NCBI RefSeq assembly: GCF_041146395.1
Contig: NC_090996.1
Coordinates: 33,566,738 to 33,630,737 of the forward strand
DNA from: Eulemur rufifrons
Taxonomy: Eukaryota > Chordata > Mammalia > Primates > Lemuridae
Direction: 5' to 3'
DNA: 64,000 nt
In this document: positions 11,410 through 24,880 of the stretch, one piece after another
Layout: each line of letters begins with the position of its first letter
Numbering within the stretch: the stretch's first letter is position 1
Position numbers and translations under genes: made by a program
The notes under the pieces: generated by a model
Database searches by the model: none
Told to the model about the DNA's origin: nothing
The model's input: only the letters and a program-made list of their open reading frames with translations

Positions 11410-11830
11410 CTTTATATTAACTATCTTATTTAATCCCTATTTTAACCCTCTGAGGTGGGTAATCTTTTCTCTGCTGTACAGATGAGGAAACTCACACTCA
11501 AATGACTTGTGGAATTTGCCCGAGGTCACACTATAAGTGGCAGTGCTAAGACTAACTTGTGGAATTTGCCCGAGGTCACACTATAAGTGGCAGTGCTAAG
11601 ACTAACAATATTAATGTGTTACATTTTTCTAGCCTATGTTTCATCATTATATGTAAAACACTTTCTCATGTAAAACAGAACTCTTTGAGATGAGTAAGGC
11701 AGGTATTAGAATATCCTCTTTTTGAGAACAGGAATTGGAGACCCAGAGAGGTAAATTATTACTTGCCTGAGGCACCCAGTTGGCAGCTTTCAGAGCTGGG
11801 GTTCAGTCTCAGGTCCAGTGTCCTGTCTTC
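11410..11830 (-). repeat. Two MIR SINE fragments, antisense
   Basis: The first has 'tacagatgaggaaactcaca' and 'cgaggtcacactataagtgg'. The second, from about 11640, has 'gagacccagagaggtaaa' and 'cagagctggggttcagtct'. The first contains the 50-bp tandem duplication. Confidence 0.65.
11505..11604. repeat. Perfect 2 x 50-bp tandem duplication
   Basis: The unit starting 'acttgtggaatttgcccgag' at 11505 is repeated without a mismatch from 11555 to 11604. It lies within an old MIR, so the identity shows that the duplication is far younger than the repeat (or is an assembly artefact). Confidence 0.95.
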
Positions 11831-12344
11831 CGAATTCCACTGGCTGGGTGTGGCCGAGGAGCGATCAGTTCATTGAGAGAGACAGGCACATGCAAAGAAA
11901 AGGTACAGATGGACTTCACTTGCTGAAGTTTTGCAAAGGCCCAGCATTTTGTGGCATTTCTGTCGTGGGAGGGAGGGTGTATCTGGGACCATAGGGTGAT
12001 GAGCCATGAATACAGACGTGTCTGCATTGCCTTTTTTCTACCACCTGGTCTCACTTCTTGTGTGCTTGTGTGTTTTCCAGCCTTGCTTCTAGATGGGTGT
12101 CTGCTGCCTGAAGGAGAATTTTCTTGACTGAAAAATTAAACTTTATCTCAATGGTTATCTTCCTCTTCTTGAGCATAGAAAGCACAAAGGAATGAATGTT
12201 TTTTTTACAACCCAGTGTGATTATATGGCAAAACAAAGCAAAACAAAACCCACATCCAAGTGAGTTTTCTGTTGGCCTTGATAGAATTAAAGATGGTTAG
12301 AAAACAAAACCCCCAAAACTCAGCTTGTTCATGTTCTTAAAGCC
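11831..12344. other. Intergenic sequence, nothing recognised
   Basis: No repeat or gene that I can support. Short A-rich runs lie at 12228-12260. Confidence 0.35.
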
Positions 12345-14020
<1,676 letters not shown>

Positions 14021-14412
14021 AGCAAACCAACATTTCCTCCACTATTTTGCAAGTTGATATGGCCATACAGCTCTGTTCTGGCCAATGAGATATGAACAGA
14101 CATCATGTGTGCAATTCTCTGGAGATGTAAAGAAAGAGGGCATGCCTCTCTTCCTACTGAAATTGTGGCTGGTGCTCCAGCAGCTATCTTGGACAAAAGG
14201 GTGACTTTTGGACCTGGGACCGTGACTTTTCCTTTCTTAGACAATGAAAGAGCTACAAGATCTAAGGAACCCAGTGCCCTGACATGATGAACCGCCAGAC
14301 CAGCCCTGGACTGAACCTCTGGACATTTTGACAGTGAGAAAAATGTTGTTAAGCTGCTGTTATTTGTAGGTTTTCTCTAACTCAGAGCTGAACCTAATTC
14401 TAACTAATATGC
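14021..14412 (+). repeat. Old interspersed repeat, unclassified
   Basis: Wording such as 'cagcagctatcttggacaaa', 'gctgctgttatttgtagg' and 'gctgaacctaattctaacta' is typical of a common old mammalian repeat 3' end. I cannot assign the family. Confidence 0.45.
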
Positions 14413-14476
14413 TTAGCTATGTGAAATAGTAATGCAGTTGGTAAACCTCTGACAAGATGATCTAGAGAAAAGAAGA

Positions 14477-14796
<320 letters not shown>

Positions 14797-15338
14797 TTAT
14801 ATGAAGATTTAAGAAGAGGATTTAACCATAAATGCAGTAGAAATTATAAAGATAAAAGAATATGAGAAACCTCATATCAGTAACTTTTCATATTCAGAAA
14901 AAAATGAATAAATTTTTAGAAAAAAATCACCAGGAAACAGCAAAGACTTGAAATAGATATTTGTGCATCCATGTTCATAGCAGCATTATTCACAACAGTC
15001 AAAAGTTGAAAACAAACCAAACGTTCATCAACAAGTGAATGGATAAACAAAATGTTGTCTACCTGTAAAGTGGAATATTATTCAGCCTTAAAAAGGAATG
15101 AAATTCTGACACATGCTGCAACATAGGTGAACCTTAAGGGCTTACACTGCATGATTCCACTTCTATGAGGTACCTAGAATGATCAAATTTATGGAGACAG
15201 AGAGTCAAATAGTGGTGGCCATGGGCTGGGGGGGAGGAAGGAAATTGGGAGTATTGTTTAATACAAAGTTTCAGTTTGGGAAGAGGAGAAAGTCCTGGAG
15301 TTGGGTGGTGATAATGGTTGCACAACGATGTGAATGTA

Positions 15339-15990
15339 CAGCAAGTCCTCCAATAACGTTTTTTCATTCAACGTTTTGTTACAATGTCGATGAGAAGAAA
15401 ATTCAAAATTCGATTCCTAGCCAGGGCCACTCTCTGTGTGGAGTTTGCATATTGTCCGCATGTTTGTCTGGATTTTCTCTGGGTCTTCTGCTTTCCTACC
15501 ACATCCCAAGGCTGTGCCCACTGGGTGAACTGGTGCATCTACACGGCCCCAGTCTGAGTGTTGTGTGTGTGAGCGCACCCTGCAACAGAATGGCATCCTG
15601 TCCAGGGTGGTGCCTGCCTTGCGCCCTGCGCTGCTGGGATAGACTCTGGCCACCTGCGACCCTGAACCGGAATAAGCAGATAAATAATTATCTTCCTTGT
15701 CTTATTAATCTTTCTTAAATGTATGTATAGCTCACATTTATTTCAATGTTTAATACTAGAAGTGTTTTGGGTCTTTTTTTTTTTTCAATTGCAGATATTA
15801 ACCTGAAGTGTTTTGGGTCTTGATTTAGAAGTTTGTTGATGTTTTTGTGGCCAGAAATATGCTGTAGGAACCTAACTCATGTTAAGACTAATTCATGTTA
15901 GCCTATGGTAAAATGGTTTTGTTATGTGTCGTTTTGTTCAAAGTCGAAGTTTTCAAGAACCTATCTAGGAGGTTAATTGAGGACTTACTG
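15339..15990 (-). mobile_element. Tigger-like DNA transposon relic (TcMar type)
   Basis: The 652-bp insert begins 'cagcaagtcctc' and ends 'gaggacttactg', which are inverted repeats matching at 11 of 12 bases. TA lies on both sides (15337-15338 and 15991-15992), where the flanking L1 would have one TA, so the element made a TA duplication like Tc1/mariner transposons. No transposase frame survives. The family name is uncertain; the interior recalls a Tigger-like or Arthur-like consensus. Confidence 0.75.
15776..15804 (-). mobile_element. 29-bp T-tailed mini-insertion with 17-bp direct repeats
   Basis: Ten Ts followed by 'caattgcagatattaacct' are flanked by exact copies of 'gaagtgttttgggtctt' at 15759-15775 and 15805-15821. 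The layout matches target-primed reverse transcription of a very short RNA in reverse orientation, inside the transposon relic. Confidence 0.65.
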
Positions 15991-16317
15991 TACTTAATGC
16001 CACTGAACTGTACACTTAAAAATGGTTAAAATGACAAATTTTATGTTGTGTATATTTTACTACAATAAAAATTTTTTTTTTCCTTTTTAGATGTCTTGGA
16101 GCAGGAAGATTTTCCAGTATAGCTGGGCCCTCATCCTACGAGAAATGGTGTGGTGGCCCTGACATTCTAAAACATCTAAGTTGGTAACTTCTGTTTTGTT
16201 CTTGTCCAATCTTGGCATTTATATAGTTGGGAGCAAAAACAGGTACAAACATATGATATTATAGCAACCAGCCATTAGATAGGGCAGGTGTAACTTCTGC
16301 TCTCTGCATGAAGCTTG

Positions 16318-16616
16318 GTTTTTGTTGGTTGGTTGGTTGGTGTTTTGTTTTGTTTTGTTTGTCACCCAGGCTGGAGTGCAGTGGCATCATCATAGCTCTC
16401 TGCAGCCTCAAACTTCTGGGGGCTCAAGTGATCTTCCTGCCTCAGCCTCCCAAGTAGCCACCACGTCTGGCTAATGTTTTCTATTTTGGGTAGAGACAGG
16501 GTCTCACTCTTGCTCAAGTAGGTCTTGAACTCCTTACCTCAAGTAATCTTCCCACCTCAGCCTCCCAAAGTGCTAAAAGTGCTAGGATTACAGGTGTGAG
16601 GCACCGTGCCCGGCCC
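16318..16616 (-). mobile_element. AluJ-like element, reverse
   Basis: A GGTT/TTTTG-rich tail, then 'gtcacccaggctggagtgca', ends 'gcaccgtgcccggcc'. The direct repeat 'gaagcttg' flanks it (16310-16317 and 16617-16624). A short internal duplication of 'aagtgcta' lies near the right end. Confidence 0.88.
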
Positions 16617-16624
16617 GAAGCTTG

Positions 16625-17639
16625 TTAATAGAGAAGAATGAAGCCCCTAGAACTGAACGACTCCACCCGGCCATCTCCTCATGTGAACTGGCAGGTGCCG
16701 TCTCACTGGATCACTGAGCAAGGGCAGCTCTTAGAGCTTCTGGTGGGGATGACATCCATTTGACACTGACCTGTGAACAGGGCTTCTAGATGGGGCCAGC
16801 ACCTACTTCCCACCTTCCAGAACCTTCTGTCTGCAGGATGCTGTGCTCTCACAACAGGCATCCCTTCAGAATCACCTGAGCCTCAAAAATGCACCAGGAA
16901 TTCGCTTTGCAGCACAGCACATTCCAGATCCCTGTGTAAGGCAGCCGCACCCAGATGCCCAGTGAGAACTGGGGCTGACCTGCTCTTCCTACAGGTCTTA
17001 TCCACATTCTCTCAGGTGTCTCTGCCTTGTGACTTTGAGCTGCAGCGCTGTCAGGCAGAGATGTGGTCTGCTTCTGCTTTGGTGCGTGACATCATTTGTC
17101 CCCATCAAGGGGTAGGTTTCTTCTTCATCCAAAGCACACTTCTGCAACTGTCCTGGTTCTACTTCAGAAGCAGATACAATTTAGGCAGTCTGCAGGACTG
17201 GCTTTGTGCAGCACCTCTTTCTCAAGGACAGCTCCAGGCCCTCACACTCTGCCTCACAAATCTTCCAAGGGCTTCCATCTGGCTTCTGAGCCTCCTCTCA
17301 ACATGACCACAACCTGCCTGTTCTGCTTAATTTCCTGATGTCTCCTCTTGTGCCCTGTGTACTGTGGCTTTGCTGGCCTGCTGGTTCTCCGCAGCACAGC
17401 CCACACTCCCAACTGGTAGGATGAAGCCTGCCCACGTCATGGAGGGTGATCTCCTTTACTTAGAGTCTTTACTCCAAGTCTGATTTAAATATTAATCACA
17501 TCTAAAAGGTGCTTCACAGCAGCATCTACTGGTATTTGGCCAAATAACTAGGGACCATGGCCAGGTCAATTTGTCATATAAAATTACACTCACCTCCAAG
17601 GTTTACCTCCATTGTGGCTGGTTTATAATTACTGGCATT
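16625..17639. other. Intergenic sequence with probable L2 remnant, no gene
   Basis: About 17130-17440 has L2-like pyrimidine-rich wording. A 177-codon open frame (16773-17306) starts with GTG, not ATG, and matches no family that I recognise, so I do not call it. Confidence 0.4.
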
Positions 17640-17860
17640 AGTTGAGTATTTACTACATACCAAGTACTGTGTTTAGTGCTTTCTTTGACTTGTTTGCTTT
17701 AATCCTCATAACAGCCCTATGATGTAGGTTCTGTTTTGGTCTTCAGTTTACAGAGAAGACAGCTGAGGTTGAGAGAGGTTAAGTAACTATCCCAAGGTTG
17801 CAAAGCAAAATAAGGAGCTGGGCTTTGAAGCTAGGCAGTCCCACTGCAGAGCCCACTGCC
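17640..17860 (-). repeat. MIR SINE, antisense
   Basis: 'actacataccaagtactgtg', 'ctcataacagccctatgatg' and 'gagagaggttaagtaactat' follow the reverse MIR order. Confidence 0.8.
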
Positions 17861-18666
17861 TTAGCTGCACACAGTCGTGAGGTCTCTTCCAGAATCCACA
17901 GAGACTCCTACCACTTCCCTAACCCCTGACTCCCAGCACTCTTATAACTTGCAAGTCTCTGCGGCATTTTCCCTCATCTGCCCGTGTCTTCTGCCCCTTC
18001 TCTATTTGCTGGGAGCAGATAGCGGGCTTGTTGAATATAAATGAAGCTCAGGATTGCATGTGGCCAGGCATCTCAGACCTCTGCCTGCCACGTCCCCATC
18101 CTGGCAGCCAGGGCCCTCCTGAATGGCCACTGTCCTGGCTGGGCACTGGGGACCATACCTCCTGCCAACGGCACTGTGGCCACAGGCTCCAGAGCCCTTA
18201 TAGCATCTGCTGATAAGGAACCAGGAGGAAGCTCAGTTCTGGTCTGAGGAGTCAAATGAGGTTAGCCCCCAGCAGGGCACTGTGGCCTGGCTGCAGCAGA
18301 GGTGATTAACACAATTTCCGCCTTCTTGGGATACTTAAGTGCCCCAGGAATGTGATTTCAGTACTGTCCTGGCAACACTGCCCTGAGCTCCCCAGGCTTA
18401 GCTTTCTTTCCCAACCTTCCTGCACCTCAGGGACCACTGATTTCTGCCCTGCCTGGCCCTGCGTTCTACTCACTTGCTGCCCTGGGAACCAGCATGCTGG
18501 CCCTGTTCCCACTCTTGGACGGCAGGTTGCCCAGACTTGGCCCCAGGGGGCTGACACTGGTTTCCCACTGCCTGCCTGTGCAAGGCCTGGGCCACCCTAG
18601 GGCTGTGGCAGGAGCAGCTACCACTGAGGAACAGGGTACTCTGTAGGCCTGAATCTGCCTGTTCCT
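17861..18666. other. Intergenic sequence, nothing recognised
   Basis: Moderately GC-rich unique DNA. Overlapping frames on both strands (18028-18730) lack any known protein pattern. Confidence 0.4.
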
Positions 18667-19417
18667 TGTAGTAGGTTGGAGAGTGTCCCCCAAAACGATA
18701 TGTATAACTCCTAACCGCTGGTATGTGCAAATATGACCTTATCTGGAAAAGGGGTTTTGTGGATATAATTAACCTAAGGATCTTGAGATAAGACCTCCTG
18801 GGTGGGCTCTAAATCCAATGACAGGTATCCTTTTAAGAGTGAGATGGAAGAGGCCATTGTGAAGATGGCAACAGAGATCGGAGTGACACAGCCCCAAAGC
18901 AAGGAATAGCAGGAGTCCCCGGAAACTGGAAGAGGCAAGGGGGAGATTCCCTAGAGTCTCTGGAGGGAGCACTTAGGATTCTCCCCCAGAGCCCTACTGA
19001 TACCTTGATCTCAGACTTCCTGCCTCCAGAACTGTGAGCATGTACATATATATTTTTTTGAGACAAGGTCTGCCTCTGTCGCCCAAGCTAGTGTGCAATA
19101 GCGTCATCTTGCCTCACTGCAGCCTCATTGCTTGAGGGTTGGGCTCAAGTGATCCTCCTGCCTCAGCCTCCCAAGTAGCTGGGACTACAGGCACGTGCCA
19201 CCATGCCTGGCTAAGTTTTCTGTTTTTTGTAGAGATGAGGGTCTCATTCTTGCTCAGCTTGGTGTCAAACCCCTGACCTCAAGTGATCCTCCTGCCTCGG
19301 CCTCCCAGAATGCTAGGATTACAGGTGGAGCTACCTCACCTGGCCAAGAATACATTTCTGTTGTTGTAAGCCACCAAATTTGTGGTAATTTGGTACACGA
19401 GTCCTAAGGAATTAACA
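18667..19417 (+). repeat. MLT1-type LTR, sense, split by an Alu
   Basis: The LTR reads 'gtgtcccccaaaacgatatg', 'cttcctgcctccagaactgt', then resumes after the Alu with 'tttctgttgttgtaagccac' and ends 'ggaattaaca'. This order is characteristic of MLT1. Confidence 0.75.
19056..19345 (-). mobile_element. Alu element, reverse, inside the LTR
   Basis: A short T run and 'gagacaaggtctgcctctgt' begin it and 'gagctacctcacctggcc' ends it. It splits the LTR at the 'gtgag' following 'ccagaact', so it is younger than the LTR. Confidence 0.85.
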
Positions 19418-21189
19418 CATACCCCAGTCTTGGGTCTGGGGCCCAGGAAGCCAGACCTGCCCAGCCCTGGGGACCCTGAGCCTAGCTAGCCTATTGCCTG
19501 GCTGTGTAGCACCTTGTATGTACCAGGTACCCAATAAAAATGAGTAGAATGGAACTGGATGAAACAGAAGTAATTGAATGCAGCTGGATTAGAAGGCCGG
19601 CTTCAAGGACAAATCCTTCCTTTAGTATTTGTTGGCTGACCCTTGATTTCCTCCAAGGGTGTTTGAGGATCGAAGGAAATAATAAATGGAAAATGCCCAT
19701 CACAGAGTAAGTGACCATAAATAGTAGTTATTATTCTCAAGGTAGAGCAGAAGGAATACTGGGATAGGAAACATGGGCTTCTGGACCCCGAGTCCTCTGT
19801 CATAGAATGGCTGAGACCTTCTGGGGGCATTTACACTGGCCTGAGTCTCAATGCCTGCATCTGTCTGTCCCAGGGGGCCAGTTTGTGCTGTCCTCCAACT
19901 CACAGGACTATTGTGAGACTCAAAGGAAGGAGTTTGAGGCAAGACGTGTTTGTATTAGGATGTGCACGATGATTATCTGTGTCCTGATGCATTGTACCCT
20001 AGTATCTGAGACTGTGCCTTTATGTAACTCAAGAGAGCGGAAAAGGTGGTTTCCAAGCTTTTAATGTTACCTGGATTTGAATTGTGCTTATTAAAGAAAC
20101 CTGGCTCCCAGACAAGGAGAATTAAACTGCAAGTGCACATTCCCTGTTCAGCAGCCCACGACTTTGCAGTTGGCTTCTTGCTTCACGTGGCCTTCCTACT
20201 GTGGTCACCGACTGGCTTCCAGTAGCAGATGTGGGGAGAGGGCAGACAGTCTGTACTGGAGCCCTTGGGTGGGCCCAGAAGCCAGCTGTCCTAGCGCCAG
20301 CCCCTCCCGCAGCCTGTGTGGGGCAAGCCTGAACTTCTGAGCCCCACTGGGCCTGCTTACTGGGGATTATTCCCTCAGGTGGAATAAATGTGACCTAATC
20401 ACCGCCTTCCAGCTGTTCAGAGCCTTGGGCGAGCCTCACACACACCTAATTTTAAATTGTATTATGGTAAATAACAGAAGCAGGTCCAAATTCCTAGGGG
20501 AATACAGCGATTAACTTCTTAGTCTTGGGGAACTGGATGAAAGCTTCACACGGCGGCTTTTCTTGGGGCCGTTCCTGCAATGAATTCCATCTCAAGAACT
20601 TGATATTCTTGTCCCTGAAGACTCTTGGCTAAAGAGGTACAAAAGGGGCAATTATGCAGGGTGAGGGGCGGGGTGGGAGAGCCAGAAAAATGACTGGGCA
20701 GAGGAAGTAGAAAATTAAAAATAGTTTTTGTCACATGATGGGGCAGGATTTGGAATGACTTTTGTCCTGATCTTGGAGTCTGGCCCTACCTAACCCACTT
20801 ATCTAGTACCACACCTCCTGACCCAGCCACTCTTCTGCCCTGGCCACACCGGCTCGCTGTTTCCCACAGCATGCCCTGCTGTCCAGCCTGCGTGCCTTTC
20901 TTCCAGAGAACCCCCTACCAGAAACATCTTTCCTTTTAGCCCCATGGCTGCCTGTGAGGGTCCTACCACTTCCTTCAAGACACTGTTATTGCCCTTCTTG
21001 TACCAAAGATGTTTTTCTAAATCTTCTCTGTCCAAATGAACCTCCTGCCCTTTTCCCACCCTCCTGGGTCCCTTTCTAACGACACTTACTGTGGCCTGCT
21101 TTGTTCTGAGACATGGAGGAGTTTGTGTACTCTAGGAAGGTGGTGGTGGTTGTTTCCTGCTTGTATATTCATAGGCTTATGATTTTATT
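19418..21189. other. Intergenic sequence with MIR (about 19770-19960) and L2 (about 20790-21080) remnants
   Basis: The MIR piece is suggested by 'ctgagtctcaatgcctgcat'. The L2 piece has 'tccagcctgcgtgcctttct' and 'cctaccacttccttcaagac'. The rest is unique, with no gene evidence. Confidence 0.45.
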
Positions 21190-21960
21190 ATTAATTATGG
21201 TAAAATACACATTATAGAAACTTTACCATCTGTATTTGTTTTTTAGGGCTGCCATATCAAAGTATCACAGATTGGGTGGCTTAAACAACAAAAATGTATT
21301 TTCTCACAATTCTGGGGCCTAGAAGTCTGAGATCAAGGTGTTGACAGGGTTGGTTTCTTCTGAGGCTCCTCTCCTTGGCTTATTGACGGCTGTCTTCTCC
21401 ATGTCTTCACATCTCCCCTCTGTGCCCATCTGTGTCCAAATTTCTTCTTCTCATAAGGATACCAGTCATATTGGATTAGAGCCCACCCTAATAATCTCAT
21501 TTTAGCTTAACCACCTCTTCAAAGACCCTATCTCCAAATGCAGTCATATTATGAGATACTAGGGTTTAGGACTTCATCGTATGAATTTTAGGGGGATACA
21601 ATTCAGCCCCTAACACCATCATAAACATTTTTAAGTGTATAGTTCAGTGGTATTAAGTATATTTATACTGTTTTGCAACCATCACCACCATCCACCTTCA
21701 GAAATCTTTTCATCTTGCACAACTGAAACTCTGTACCCATTAAATAACTCCCTGTTTCTCCTCCCCCAGCCCCTGGCAACCACCATTCTACTTTTTATCT
21801 CTATGGATTTGATTACTCTAGGGACCTCATATAAGAAATATTTTTGTCTCTTTGTGTCTGGCTTCTTTGCTTAGCATACCATCCTCAAGGTTCATCCATG
21901 TTGTAACATGTGTCAGAATTCCATTCTTTTTAAAGGTTGAATAGTATTCCATTGTATGTA
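21190..21960 (-). repeat. L1M 3'UTR, antisense, split by an LTR
   Basis: 'attatggtaaaatacacatt' and 'ctttaccatc' break at 21230. The L1 resumes at 21616 with 'ccatcataaacatttttaag', 'gcaaccatcaccaccatcc' and 'caaggttcatccatgttgt'. Confidence 0.8.
21231..21615 (-). repeat. MLT1-type solo LTR with intact 5-bp target duplication
   Basis: The 385-bp element starts TG ('tgtatttg') and ends CA ('cccctaaca'). It is flanked by 'ccatc' at 21226-21230 and 21616-21620, the 5-bp duplication expected for the ERVL-MaLR group. Inside are 'gggtggcttaaacaacaaaa' and 'aattttagggggatacaatt', the reverse-complement MLT1 order. Confidence 0.85.
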
Positions 21961-22210
21961 GGAAAGCAGGTTAGTTTTAAATTTATTTTTAGTGTTCAGC
22001 ATCTTAGCACATTGCTTTGTACATAGTAAGTACAATCAGTATTTATTTCATTATATTGGGTTAATCTACCTGTATGGCTGGGGTAGGGGAGTCTAGGAAG
22101 AACTCTGTAGGTACCCACGTGTCATTCTTAGAACTTAGACTTTCTTTTTCAATATCAACACAAAGCTATTTTGATACTCTCTAAAGTATTTTAGATATAT
22201 CCTAAAAGTA
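21961..22210 (+). repeat. L2-like 3' fragment
   Basis: 'cattgctttgtacatagtaa' followed by 'tatttatttcatta' resembles the L2 3' end. Low information. Confidence 0.35.
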
Positions 22211-22223
22211 GAGATTTAGTTTT

Positions 22224-22567
<344 letters not shown>

Positions 22568-22580
22568 GAGATTTAGTTTT

Positions 22581-23689
22581 TATCAGTGAACTAAAGCCCA
22601 AAGCATTAGGTTGACTAGAAAAAACTTACAGATCCTCCAAACCTAACTCAATCCTTTTTGGTCTAAATAGAAACTTCTAAATAGCTCCTTGGAGTAAGAA
22701 TAGATTGTCTCGACCCAGTGGGAACCCAGAGACCCATATTTCTCCTTCCCCGGTTCCCATGTGCTAAGCCAGAAGGAGCGATAGTGAAGTGTCAGCCCCT
22801 GGGGAGTGGTGGTGTTTTTATAGAAGGGGTCGATTTTCTAGTAAAGGCCAGAAATCCCTGGGCCTCTAGAGAAGCAGAATGAAGCTTGAACTTGAAAGTA
22901 CAATAAAGACTCTTGGGTCCATTTTCAGTTGTAATAGCCTTAAAGTTCCCTCTAAATGGGACAAGTGCCCTCAGCCATGATGGGCAAAGGGGTCAAATGG
23001 TCCCCTTGTAGAAGGTCGGCAGGCAACCCCGACATGATCTACATTTGGCTTATGGATTTGTTTCTGGACTTACATTTGAACATGGATGTAACAGGTATTC
23101 TGGGGATATACCTCACACAAGATAATGAAGCCACACTAATGAAGACCTGGCCCAGGAGGAGCTGGGAAGCCATCTAGCTTCCACCTCCTGTTCAACTCCA
23201 TGCTGGGAAGAGAAAGCTCATCTCTTAGACTGATTCAGAGCATTGAAGTCAAGTCCATGAAACACAAGCCCCTCTGTGCTGAGTGCGTACCATGGATGCC
23301 CAGTGATTTATTCCACAGATGAGTGTCTCTCTCAGCAACATTGCAGATTGCCAAAGAAGACCCATACCTAACCGCTACCCAGACTGGGAGGGACCCAGAG
23401 AGAAAGCAGGGCCTGCAGACTCGTTGGCCTCTCCTTCCAGGCTAGCCGTCTCATGGCTGTGTCTAGAGGGTATGTGGAGGCTGTCCCAAACGAGAACTCT
23501 GTTCCTGAAAAATATAAGCATCTGGCCACCAAGAGCAATAGGACTTTTAGAACCAAAGGCCTCATTAAGTGTGTAATGAGAGTTGGCAGTTAGTCAAGAG
23601 CATTCTTTGGAAATATCCTGGAGTTGTATATAGGCCTCTGCATATTCATTGAGCTCTGGCACATGCTGGCAGAATTATTGTGCAAAATT
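22581..23689. other. Intergenic sequence, nothing recognised
   Basis: About 1.1 kb with no repeat or gene that I can support. Confidence 0.4.
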
Positions 23690-24150
23690 TTTGGATAAAA
23701 AAGGGAAAAAAAGGATAAAAAAATATCAATAAAAGGTAAAGTTGAGGAAATCTCCGAGAATACTGAGCAAAAAGCCAAACAGAGAGAGATTAGAAAGTCA
23801 GAGAGATGGAAAATAGAGATAAGGACATGAGAGGAACCGTCCAGGAAGTCCAACATCCAAATAATAAAGAGTTTCAGAAAGAAAACAGAGAAAACAAAGG
23901 GGAGAAATTATCAAAGAAACAATTCAAGAAAAGTTCCCAGAAATGAAGAACGTGATTGAAAGGAACCACTAAGTGCCCAACACAAGGGGTGAAAACAGAC
24001 CCACTCTAAGGCATAGCATAGTAAAACTTCAGAACTGCAGAAAAAACTTCCAGAGACAAAAAAAAAACAAGTTTCAAAAAGAGGATGGAGAATGAGAATG
24101 GCACCTGCGCTCTCAGCACCGACACTGGAGGCCACAAGACACTTGGCAAG
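23690..24150 (+). repeat. L1M internal fragment, sense
   Basis: A-rich sense strand with 'gaagtccaacatccaaataa', 'cagaaagaaaacagagaaaa' and 'gaaaagttcccagaaatg', common in old L1 internal regions. Confidence 0.6.
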
Positions 24151-24471
24151 TATTTTATTTCTCTTGGCTCAAGTTCCTTGTCTGTGAAATGGGCCCAATG
24201 TTGAGTAACCTGAGCTTTCTGAACAGATGTGTTGGGATTTCCCCCTTTTTCTCAGCCTCTCTGGTCAGGGCTGATCTCCATCCCGCTGTGGTGTCGCTGC
24301 GAGTTTCCAGCAGCTCTTGCGCTCTTCAGATGCTGAAGGTTTGCTCTAGTCTGCTCTGAAGTGGAGCAGAGCCCCTCCTCCCCTCTGTCTCTTCTGTCCA
24401 TGCCATTAGAGGGGTCACTCAGCAGTGCTGATTATACCCTGACATCTGGCAGACTTTGTAACAAATCGGCT

Positions 24472-24880
24472 TGTATTAGTTTCCCGAGACTGCCATAATA
24501 ACAGGAGTTTATTCTCTCACGTTCCAGAGGCCAGAGCCTGAACTCAGTGTCAGCAGAGCCACATTCCTGGTGAAGGCTCTAAGGCAGAATCCCCCGGCCT
24601 CTCCCAGCTGCCGGCGGCTCCCTACTGCTTGGCGTTCCTTGGCTGCAGCCTCATCTCTTCACGTCTGCCTCCTCCGTCTTCACATGGCCTTCTGCTCCCC
24701 GTGTGTCTCTAGGTCCTCTGCTCTTATAAGGATGCCAGTCATTGGATTTAGGGCCACCCTAATTCAGTATGACCTCATCTTAAGTAATTACATGTGCAAG
24801 GACCTTATTTCCAAATAAGGTCACATTCTGAAGTTCCTGGTGGACATGAATTTTGAGGGGACACTATTCAACCCACTACA
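24472..24880 (-). repeat. MLT1-type solo LTR, antisense
   Basis: Starts 'tgtattagtttcccgagact' and ends 'ttcaacccactaca', with 'tcttcacatggccttctgct' and 'gaattttgaggggacac' between. The flanks 'cggct' and 'aagct' share only three bases, so the target duplication has decayed. Confidence 0.75.

Larger units (their letters stand above)
14940..16075 (+). repeat. L1M 3' end, sense, split by a DNA transposon
   Basis: 'catagcagcattattcacaa', 'ggaatattattcagcctta' and 'atgattccacttctatgagg' run up to 15338. The L1 resumes at 15991 with 'tacttaatgccactgaactg' and ends 'atattttactacaataaaaa'. The interruption sits at the L1 word 'gaatgtacttaatg'. Confidence 0.8.

Noticed and set aside
15179..15718. 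179-codon + strand frame
   Set aside because: It crosses the junction of an L1 and a DNA transposon, so it is a chance fusion of repeat sequences.
16773..17306. 177-codon + strand frame
   Set aside because: It starts with GTG, overlaps a probable L2 remnant and has no family resemblance.
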